Origin: an uncultured Opitutaceae bacterium
GTDB taxonomy: Bacteria; Verrucomicrobiota; Verrucomicrobiae; Opitutales; Opitutaceae
DNA length: 11,585 bases
Direction of reading: 5' to 3'
Assembly (NCBI GenBank): GCA_946482625.1
Contig: CAMLSH010000071.1
Location: 1-11,585 of the forward strand
Under the pieces are notes generated by a model that ran no database searches, had not been told where the DNA came from, and was given only the letters and a program-made list of their open reading frames with translations. A program made the translations under genes and the position numbers. Below are positions 1 through 6,024 of this stretch, piece after piece (position 1 is the stretch's first letter; each line of letters opens with the position of its first letter).

Positions 1-87
1 GGCATGTTTTCGCTGACGCTTTTCTCCCTCAACTTCCTCGGCGACGGCCTCCGCGACGCCCTCGACGTGCGCTCGTCGAAAGACTGA
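1..87 (+). CDS. C-terminal fragment of an ABC transporter permease (DppC/OppC-like)
   Basis: Only the last 28 codons are present, read in frame 1 and ending with TGA at 85-87; the gene begins left of the window. The visible peptide includes NFLGDGLRDALD, which closely matches the usual end of inner-membrane permeases of the peptide/nickel ABC importer family (DppC/OppC type), where the last membrane helix runs into a short cytoplasmic tail of the form N-L-L-G-D-G-L-R-D-x-L-D. Such permeases pair with a DppB-type partner and two ATPases to import oligopeptides. The gene is followed after 29 bases by the MsbA-like exporter on the same strand, so co-transcription is possible, though the functions look unrelated. 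The family call rests on this short tail alone. Confidence 0.7.
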   Translation, partial: GMFSLTLFSLNFLGDGLRDALDVRSSKD

Positions 88-116
88 GCTTCATCGCTGA
101 CCCGCCGTTCGATCTC

Positions 117-1886
117 ATGCGCCGCTTCCTTCCCTACGTTAAATACCTGAAGGCGATCCGCGCCCAGTTCATTGGCTCCGTCCTTTGCGCCGCGCTCTAC
201 GGCATCATCTCCGGCTTCGTCCTGAATTACGTGCTGATGGAGAAAGTTCTCCCCGCCGTTTTCTCCACCGGCGAACGGAATATGAGCATGTGGCAGATCG
301 CCGGATACGCCGCACTCGTTCCCGCCGTTTTCCTGACTCGAGCCCTGGCCTCTTTCTTCAACTCGTATCTCGTCAGCCTCTGCGGCGTCCGTGTGCTGGA
401 GCAGGTTCGCCTCGACTTTTTTCAACGCCTGCAGGCGCTGCCCCTGAGCTTCTTCGCGCGCCATACCAGCGGCGACCTTCTGTCGCGTGGCCTGGCCGAT
501 ACCAATCAACTTCAATACACACTCACCAACGTCGGGAACGAAATTTTCAAACAACCCGCGACTCTCATCTTCGCGCTGGGTGCTCTAATATGGAAAGCCT
601 CGGATACCCCCGACGCTTGGAAAATGCTCCTCTGCCTCGCTTCCGTTCCGCTCGCCGTCTTCCCGATTCGTTACGTGGGCAAACACATCCTCCGCCGCGC
701 TCAGCAACTTCAGTCGCAACTCGGCGTAGTCAGCAACCGGTTGAGCGAAAACCTCACCGCAACGAGGGAAGTCCGTGCCTTTAGCCTGGAGGCACGCGAA
801 ACCAACCGCTTCCGCACTGCCGTGCAAAGTCTCTTTCACGTTCAGATGAAGATCGTGAAATACTCCAGCTTCCTCTCCCCCACGATCGAGTTCATCTCGT
901 CGCTCGGCATCGCCGGCACTCTGGTCTACGCCTACTACGCAAACATCCCGTGGACGAGTTTCATGTTCATCGTCGGCGCCATCTACTTCGCGTACGAACC
1001 GATCAAAAAGATCGGTGCCATTAACAATGATCTCAAACGAGGCCTCAGTGCTCTCGACCGTATCGAGGAGGTCCTACACTCCCCGCTCGAAATCACCGAT
1101 CCGCCCAAACCCGTCCGCGTCGAGCGCCTCCGCGGCGAGATCGGCTTCCGCGAAGTTTCCTTTGGCTACAAAGACGGTGAGCCCGTACTCCGCGACGTAA
1201 ACATCACGATCCCCGCCGGGACAAACTGCGCCCTAGTTGGCCCCAGCGGCGCGGGCAAATCCACCTTCGCCAACCTCGTTCCACGCTTCTACGAAGTCGC
1301 CTCGGGTGGCGTCACCATCGACGGCATCGACGTGCGCGCCATGCGTGTCGCCGACCTTCGTCGCAACATCGCCATCGTCTCGCAGGATCCGGTTCTCTTC
1401 AACGACACCATCTATAACAACCTCCTCCTCGGCCGCCCTGCCGCCACGCGTGACGAAGTCGAGCAGGCGGCAAAAGACGCCTTCGCGCACGACTTCATCC
1501 TCTCGCAACCCCAAGGATACGACACCATCGTCGGCGAACGCGGCGGACAGCTCTCCGGCGGACAAAAACAACGCGTCGCCCTCGCCCGCGCCTTCCTCCG
1601 CAACGCCCCCATCCTCATCCTCGACGAGGCCACGAGCGCTCTCGACAGCGAAAGCGAAGCCTTCATCCAAAAGGCGCTTCAAAAACTCGTCGTCGGCAAA
1701 ACCGTCCTGACCATCGCGCATCGTTTCAGCACCATCCGCGACGCCACGATGATCCTCGTCTTCGACCAAGGCCGCATCATCGCCAGCGGTGCTCATGCCG
1801 AGCTCTATCGGACGAGTCCGCTCTACCAGAATCTTTATCAGCAACAATCCGGCTTCAAACCGGAGAACTCCCTCACTCCGCCCTAA
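117..1886 (+). CDS. MsbA/PglK-like ABC exporter, fused membrane and ATPase domains
   Basis: This 589-residue half-transporter has the full layout of type IV ABC exporters: a membrane domain (about residues 15-320, six hydrophobic segments) followed by a nucleotide-binding domain (about 345-580). Visible ATPase motifs are Walker A GPSGAGKST with K381, the Q-loop glutamine Q423, signature LSGGQ at 479-483, Walker B ILILDE with D503 and catalytic E504, the SALD D-loop, and the H-loop H535. All key residues are intact, so it should be an active homodimer. MsbA flips lipid A-core and PglK flips lipid-linked oligosaccharides across the inner membrane; the six glycosyltransferase genes and the methyltransferase downstream favour a lipid-linked glycan as cargo here. 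Peptide or drug exporters share this architecture, so the substrate is inferred from context. The ATG at 117 has no clear Shine-Dalgarno sequence. Confidence 0.93.
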   Translation: MRRFLPYVKYLKAIRAQFIGSVLCAALYGIISGFVLNYVLMEKVLPAVFSTGERNMSMWQIAGYAALVPAVFLTRALASFFNSYLVSLCGVRVLEQVRLDFFQRLQALPLSFFARHTSGDLLSRGLADTNQLQYTLTNVGNEIFKQPATLIFALGALIWKASDTPDAWKMLLCLASVPLAVFPIRYVGKHILRRAQQLQSQLGVVSNRLSENLTATREVRAFSLEARETNRFRTAVQSLFHVQMKIVKYSSFLSPTIEFISSLGIAGTLVYAYYANIPWTSFMFIVGAIYFAYEPIKKIGAINNDLKRGLSALDRIEEVLHSPLEITDPPKPVRVERLRGEIGFREVSFGYKDGEPVLRDVNITIPAGTNCALVGPSGAGKSTFANLVPRFYEVASGGVTIDGIDVRAMRVADLRRNIAIVSQDPVLFNDTIYNNLLLGRPAATRDEVEQAAKDAFAHDFILSQPQGYDTIVGERGGQLSGGQKQRVALARAFLRNAPILILDEATSALDSESEAFIQKALQKLVVGKTVLTIAHRFSTIRDATMILVFDQGRIIASGAHAELYRTSPLYQNLYQQQSGFKPENSLTPP

Positions 1887-1896
1887 GCCGGTGCTT

Positions 1897-2550
1897 ATGC
1901 TAGACGAATCCTATCAGCAGAAAGAAACCGCTTACTATCAACACGCGCGGACGGAGATGCGTCCGTTTGTCCCTCAAGGAACGCGCGTATTGCTCGATGT
2001 CGGCTGCGGGCGGGGCAGCTTTTCACGGCATTTCAAGGAAGCTCACGGTACGGAAGTTTGGGGCGTTGAGATGATGCCCGACGCCGCCAGTGACGCCGCC
2101 AAAACATTGGACCGCGCGCTCTGCGGGGAATTCAACCCGGCACTCGCGCTACCGCAGGCGTATTTCGACGTCATCACGTTCAACGATGTCCTCGAGCACA
2201 TGATCGCGCCGGAAGAGGCCGTTCAATACGCCCGCACATTGCTCCGTCCGGGCGGCGTCGTCGTCGCCTCGATGCCGAACTTTTTATACGGCCACAACCT
2301 CCGCGAGATCCTCGGTAAACGGGACTGGCAGTACCGGGATGACGGTATTCTGGACCGCACGCATCTGCGCTTCTTCACACGCAAATCCATGGTCAGGCTC
2401 TTCGAGGAAAACGGCTTCGCCGTCGAACGCTGCGAAGGCATCAACGCCTTTTACACCGGGCGGACCTTCAGACTGGTCAATTGGCTGTGCCGGCGCCGCT
2501 TCGATGAGATGCGTTGGCTCCAATTCGCTCTCGTCGCGCGCCCTCGTTAG
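1897..2550 (+). CDS. Class I SAM-dependent methyltransferase
   Basis: A 217-residue protein with the Rossmann-type methyltransferase fold. Motif I is LLDVGCGRG (D34-G40), the SAM-binding glycine loop. It is followed by the acidic end of strand 2 (GVEMMP), the motif FDVITFNDVLEHM typical of Methyltransf_11/23-type enzymes, and LLRPGGVVVASMPN in the post-motif region. The ATG at 1897 was chosen because it lies 10 bases after the exporter stop and leaves a normal lead-in to motif I; the frame is open upstream to 1789 but that part lies inside the exporter gene. A GTG at 1891 is an alternative. Placement directly after the exporter suggests O- or C-methylation of a sugar on the exported glycan, possibly as a cap, but the substrate cannot be read from sequence. 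It converges on the minus-strand GT4 gene, with 4 shared bases at the stops. Confidence 0.88.
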   Translation: MLDESYQQKETAYYQHARTEMRPFVPQGTRVLLDVGCGRGSFSRHFKEAHGTEVWGVEMMPDAASDAAKTLDRALCGEFNPALALPQAYFDVITFNDVLEHMIAPEEAVQYARTLLRPGGVVVASMPNFLYGHNLREILGKRDWQYRDDGILDRTHLRFFTRKSMVRLFEENGFAVERCEGINAFYTGRTFRLVNWLCRRRFDEMRWLQFALVARPR

Positions 2551-3836
2551 TCGCGAGGCAACTGCGCAGCATCGAGATATACCCTCTCCCGTTTTTCCGC
2601 GCATCGCGTAAGATCGAACGTCTCCGTCAGTCGCTGAAAAGCGGAACGTGCGAGATCCGCTCCGGCTTCAGGTTTCCCAATCAGATTCCCGATCGCCTCG
2701 ATCCATTCGTCAGGCGTGTCGGCGCGCAAGTAATCCTGCTTGTCCCGCCACTCCAGTCCTTCGGCGCCGATCGTTGTACTCACGATCGGAATACCAAGCG
2801 CCGCGCATTGCATGAGCTTCATCCGCAACCCACTCCCGATGCGGATGGGGGCGATCGCCACCGTTCCGGCAAGACCTGCACGCAAATCGGGAAGAAATCC
2901 GCTGAAGACCACTCCGGAAATGCGCGAGAAAACGATCCGGGTCTCAGGTTTCCACTCGCCTGTGATGGCCAGCGTGAGCAGCGGCCACCGCTGCCTCACC
3001 TGTGGCCAGATCGACTCAAGGAACCACATCATCGCATCCAGGTTCGGATAGTGCTCCTCACCGCCGAGAAAACTCAGCGCGCCCTTAAAACGCCATGGCT
3101 CGTCGTCAGTCGGCTGAGGACAGCTCGCCGTCGCGAACCCCGGTGGCGAATCCCAAACCGGGCGGCGCTCAACCAGATCAGCCAGCGCGATCCGATCTGC
3201 ACCGGAGAGCGCGACCACCGCGTCAAACTTACCGAGCGTGTCCGCTTCCTGCCGCTCGCAGGAGAGAATGGTTTCGCGCGTCTCCGCGGTGTTCAGTCCC
3301 AGCGCTTCGTATTCGCGCCGCAACCGCACCGAGGCGATCTCGTGATGGATAAAAATCTTCGCCGGCCCGCGCGGCAACTCGCCTCCCACCGAGGCGTTTT
3401 CGATGAAATCGACCTGCACGACATCGTAGCGCCCCTCCTTCGCGATCTTGACCGCGTGAGCGCACCAATCACGCGCCATCTCCGAATGTTCCGCGCACAA
3501 CTGATCCGCTCGGCGCCGCCGTTTGATGGCGATGTAGTCGTCAAAATCCTGACCTCTCACGCGCCACCGATCACGCCAGCTCCGTATCCGCCGCTCCACT
3601 CTGCGCGACCATGGCACGCGCGATTGCGTCTGCGCCCCCCTGAAAGGCAGGAACGTGACCTCCGGCCACAAACGTTGCAGCTTCATCAGCGCCGCTTCCT
3701 CTTCCGCTGTGGTGAGCGGGAACGTAAACGCGAACTCATGATGCGTACGCAAGCGGTCCACGATGCCAAACTGGGCAAACTTTCCGCCGGTACTCAAGGG
3801 GTACGGCACGGCGGAAGTAATGACGAGGATACGCAT
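2547..3836 (-). CDS. GT4-family glycosyltransferase (group 1, GT-B fold)
   Basis: This 429-residue protein is the only minus-strand gene in the window. The N-terminus MRILVITSAVPYP followed by the S-T-G-G loop (G17-G18) is the classic start of GT-B group 1 glycosyltransferases. The C-terminal half has FLGGEEHYPNLDAMMWFLE, then IRIGSGLRMKLMQ (331-343) and ALGIPIVSTTIGAEGL, the nucleotide-sugar-binding region of Glyco_trans_1_4-type enzymes. It would transfer a sugar from a nucleotide donor to a lipid-linked or core acceptor at the cytoplasmic face. The position usually occupied by the family glutamate (K-x-x-E) appears to be Q343. ATG at 3836 is preceded by AAGG, one of the few plausible ribosome sites in the window. 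The stop TAA at 2549-2547 overlaps the methyltransferase stop. The opposite strand is open across its whole length, but this strand carries the recognisable protein. Confidence 0.9.
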   Translation of the reverse strand: MRILVITSAVPYPLSTGGKFAQFGIVDRLRTHHEFAFTFPLTTAEEEAALMKLQRLWPEVTFLPFRGAQTQSRVPWSRRVERRIRSWRDRWRVRGQDFDDYIAIKRRRRADQLCAEHSEMARDWCAHAVKIAKEGRYDVVQVDFIENASVGGELPRGPAKIFIHHEIASVRLRREYEALGLNTAETRETILSCERQEADTLGKFDAVVALSGADRIALADLVERRPVWDSPPGFATASCPQPTDDEPWRFKGALSFLGGEEHYPNLDAMMWFLESIWPQVRQRWPLLTLAITGEWKPETRIVFSRISGVVFSGFLPDLRAGLAGTVAIAPIRIGSGLRMKLMQCAALGIPIVSTTIGAEGLEWRDKQDYLRADTPDEWIEAIGNLIGKPEAGADLARSAFQRLTETFDLTRCAEKRERVYLDAAQLPRD

Positions 3837-3923
3837 CTCACCTTATGCGCGGCGCGTTTTCCTGCCGTCAATAAATCATCTCTTGATCGCACCTCCGCGT
3901 GCTGCACGCTGCGACCCATCTTC
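3837..3923. other. Divergent intergenic region between GT4 (minus) and GT2 (plus)
   Basis: This 87-base gap separates the starts of two divergently read genes and must hold any promoter that the plus-strand genes from 3924 onward have of their own. It contains a local AT-rich patch (about 3867-3885, including AATAAATCATC) within GC-rich surroundings. The minus-strand promoter candidate is listed separately. On the plus strand I see only a weak TTGATC near 3883 without a convincing -10 partner. The plus-strand frame of the downstream GT2 gene stays open through this gap, so the end of the gap depends on the GT2 start chosen. Confidence 0.5.
3842..3871 (-). promoter_or_regulatory. Candidate sigma70-type promoter for the minus-strand GT4 gene
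   Basis: On the minus strand, TTGACG (3871-3866; 5 of 6 to the -35 consensus) is followed after 18 bases by CATAAG (3847-3842; 4 of 6 to the -10 consensus). The -10 element ends only 5 bases before the ATG at 3836, so a transcript started at normal distance would begin at or next to the start codon. The AAGG ribosome-site candidate overlaps the -10 element. This is pattern matching by eye in an 87-base divergent gap; the organism's own consensus is unknown. Confidence 0.35.
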
Positions 3924-4916
3924 ATGAGCGTGCCCGCGAGACCCGATGTTTCCATCATCCTGCCCAACTGGAATGGCAAACGCCTCTTGCAAGCCTGCCT
4001 GGGCTCTCTCCGTCAACACGTGTCCGGGGTTCGCTACGAGGTGATTCTCGCCGACGATTGCTCCACCGATGACAGCGTGGATTTCGTGCGCGCGCAGTTC
4101 CCCGAAACCGTCATCCACCGCAACGAACGCAATCTCGGTTTTGCGCGCACCAACAACGCGGCTCTTCCCCTCGCGAGCGGTCGCCACCTACTTCTCCTCA
4201 ACAACGACACCGTCCTCGAAAACGACGCCGTCTCGCTGCTCGCAAATCTGCTCGATCGCACCCCCAACATCGGCGCCTGCGGAGGTACGCTGATCAACGG
4301 CGATGGCTCGTACCAGCACGCCTACGGATCGTTCCCCGGCATACGCACCGAGCTTGGCACCTTGTTGTCCTTAAAACCGCGCGGTCTTTTTCGCCGCTGG
4401 CCACGCCTTGGCCAGGCCCCCGACCTTGAGACCGCAAACCCGCTCCCGGTGAACTACATCGTGGGCGCCGACCTCATGATCAGAAGCGATCTCGCCAAAA
4501 AACTGGCTCTTTTCGACCCGGAGTTCGTCGCCTACTTCGAGGACGCCGATCTGTGTCGCCGCGTCCACCGCTCCGGGTTCCAAGTCGCCTACTTGCCCCA
4601 AGCCCGCATCACGCACCTGGTCGGTCAATCTTACGGCCGAGATGGTGAAACGGTGAACGAGAAGAAAATCGCCCTATTCGAACGCGGCTTCGTGCGCTTC
4701 TGCCGGAAACACTATTCCGACGGCAAATGCGCGCTGATCGTCGCTTTGCGAAAAGCAACTTTCCAAAAGAAAATCGCCTCGCTTCTCCCACGCCTGCGCT
4801 GGGAAAAACCCGACCGCCGGCCCCGCCTGGAACTCGCGCTGAGCGCTTACCGCTGCAAGCTCGCCGCGTTGAAAACCGCCGCATCGACTCACATGGCTGG
4901 CGCCGTCCAGCTCTGA
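3924..4916 (+). CDS. GT2-family glycosyltransferase, rhamnosyltransferase-like
   Basis: A 330-residue GT-A enzyme. The start at ATG 3924 places DVSIILPNWNG (residues 8-18), the usual first strand of GT2 enzymes, right at the N-terminus. It is followed by VILADDCSTDDS (D44-D45, nucleotide binding), NLGFARTNNAAL (70-81), and the metal-binding LLNNDT with D95. Later come IVGADLMIRS and FEDADLCRRV (E206-D209), the acceptor-side catalytic region typical of WbbL-type rhamnosyl- and related transferases. The C-terminal part, about residues 245-330, is basic and less conserved. The same frame is open back to 2514, but that upstream part is antisense to the GT4 gene and has no recognisable protein. 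No Shine-Dalgarno sequence is visible. It probably adds one sugar to the lipid-linked glycan; donor and linkage cannot be told from sequence. Confidence 0.9.
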   Translation: MSVPARPDVSIILPNWNGKRLLQACLGSLRQHVSGVRYEVILADDCSTDDSVDFVRAQFPETVIHRNERNLGFARTNNAALPLASGRHLLLLNNDTVLENDAVSLLANLLDRTPNIGACGGTLINGDGSYQHAYGSFPGIRTELGTLLSLKPRGLFRRWPRLGQAPDLETANPLPVNYIVGADLMIRSDLAKKLALFDPEFVAYFEDADLCRRVHRSGFQVAYLPQARITHLVGQSYGRDGETVNEKKIALFERGFVRFCRKHYSDGKCALIVALRKATFQKKIASLLPRLRWEKPDRRPRLELALSAYRCKLAALKTAASTHMAGAVQL

Positions 4917-4932
4917 TCACGTGTTCGTCGCC

Positions 4933-6015
4933 ATGTCGTCCACCGCTTCCAATACTTCGCCGCGTATTCTCGTGATCCGAAGGCGTTATCTCGGAGATAT
5001 CGTTTTACTGGGCTCATTCTTCCGCAACCTCCGGCTGCACTGGCCCGACGCCACCATCGCCGCCTTAGTGGAAACAGCTTACAGCGACGTCTTAACGCTC
5101 AACCCCGACGTCCATCAGGCCTTCCATTTGCCGCCGAAAACCGCCGGCATCCGCGCCTGGCTGCGACTCGCGCGCGATCTGCGCCGCGCACGTTTCACGC
5201 ACGTCTTCGATTTGGACAACGCCGATAAAACCGCCGTCCTCGCACGTATTTCGGGTGCTCCTTTTCGCGCAGCGCTCCTCCACGAAGGTATTCGCCCGCG
5301 TCTTACCGGACTTTACACAACGACCCACACCGATCCCGCGGCGCTCCACGAGACGCGTCCAATAACGGAGTTCTACCTGTCCCTTCTTTCCACCGCCGGC
5401 GTTCCCGTGCAGACGCGCGAAATCCGTTTGAATCCCCGGCCTGCCGATGTCGCCGCCATGCGCACGCTCCTCGTGGAGCGTACCAGCGGAAAACGCCCCC
5501 GCCTGCTGCTTCACCCGGGCAGCCGCAGCTCTTGGCGTCAATGGCCCGCCGCTCGTTTCGCGGCGGTCCTCGACGCGTTGCACGCCCGCGCGCTATGCGA
5601 TGTCTGCTTGATCGGAGGTCCGGCTGATGACGAATTCATCAACGAAATTCTCAGGCACACCCGCAGCACGCCCGCGCGTTTCGCGCCTCTTCCCGTCCCT
5701 GCTTTCTGCGCGCTCGCCTCACAATTCGACCTCATGCTTTGCCACGACTCCGGCCCGATGCATCTCGCCGCCGCGGTCGGAACGCCGGTCATCGCGCTGC
5801 TCGGTTCACAAAACGCGCGCGTTTTCCCTCCGCACGGCCCCGGTCACAATTTACTCCAGGCGCCACTTCCCTGCACGACGTGCGTATCGCCGGATATCTG
5901 TGCGCCCGGCGATTCCTACCACAACCACTGCGTCCGACGGATCAGCGAGGAGACCGTCCTCGCGGCAATCGAAACCCGCCTCTCCACGCCGGTTTCGTCG
6001 AAAACACCTGCATAA
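4933..6015 (+). CDS. GT9-family (heptosyltransferase-like) glycosyltransferase
   Basis: A 360-residue GT-B protein of the ADP-heptose:LPS heptosyltransferase family (WaaF/WaaC/WaaQ type). The N-terminal motif PRILVIRRRYLGDIVL is the family's first strand and G-D loop. The second domain shows LLLHPGSRSSWRQWP (H194-G196) and CHDSGPMHLAAAVGTPVIAL (270-289), the nucleotide-sugar-binding signature. Near the C-terminus, cysteines in CTTCVSPDIC and NHC resemble the cysteine-containing tail common in GT9 members. In Gram-negatives these enzymes add heptose to the LPS inner core, which is the best pointer here to a core or LOS role; some members use other donors. ATG 4933 was chosen. A GTG at 4921, 4 bases after the GT2 stop, would add four residues and cannot be excluded. 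Neither start has a clear ribosome site. Confidence 0.9.
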   Translation: MSSTASNTSPRILVIRRRYLGDIVLLGSFFRNLRLHWPDATIAALVETAYSDVLTLNPDVHQAFHLPPKTAGIRAWLRLARDLRRARFTHVFDLDNADKTAVLARISGAPFRAALLHEGIRPRLTGLYTTTHTDPAALHETRPITEFYLSLLSTAGVPVQTREIRLNPRPADVAAMRTLLVERTSGKRPRLLLHPGSRSSWRQWPAARFAAVLDALHARALCDVCLIGGPADDEFINEILRHTRSTPARFAPLPVPAFCALASQFDLMLCHDSGPMHLAAAVGTPVIALLGSQNARVFPPHGPGHNLLQAPLPCTTCVSPDICAPGDSYHNHCVRRISEETVLAAIETRLSTPVSSKTPA

Positions 6016-6024
6016 CACGTACTC

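Noticed and set aside
1233..1847. Minus-strand open frame of 204 codons opposite the ATPase domain of the exporter
   Set aside because: It lies wholly opposite conserved Walker and signature motifs and its product is a low-complexity Glu/Asp/Val/Gly-rich string with no recognisable motif, as expected for the complement of a GC-rich gene.
2514..4916. A single 800-residue two-domain glycosyltransferase
   Set aside because: The first 470 codons are antisense to an intact GT4 gene and carry no domain; the GT2 homology begins just after the ATG at 3924.
5092..5583. Minus-strand open frame of 163 codons opposite the GT9 gene
   Set aside because: It overlaps a well-conserved heptosyltransferase-like gene and has no recognisable domain or start context.
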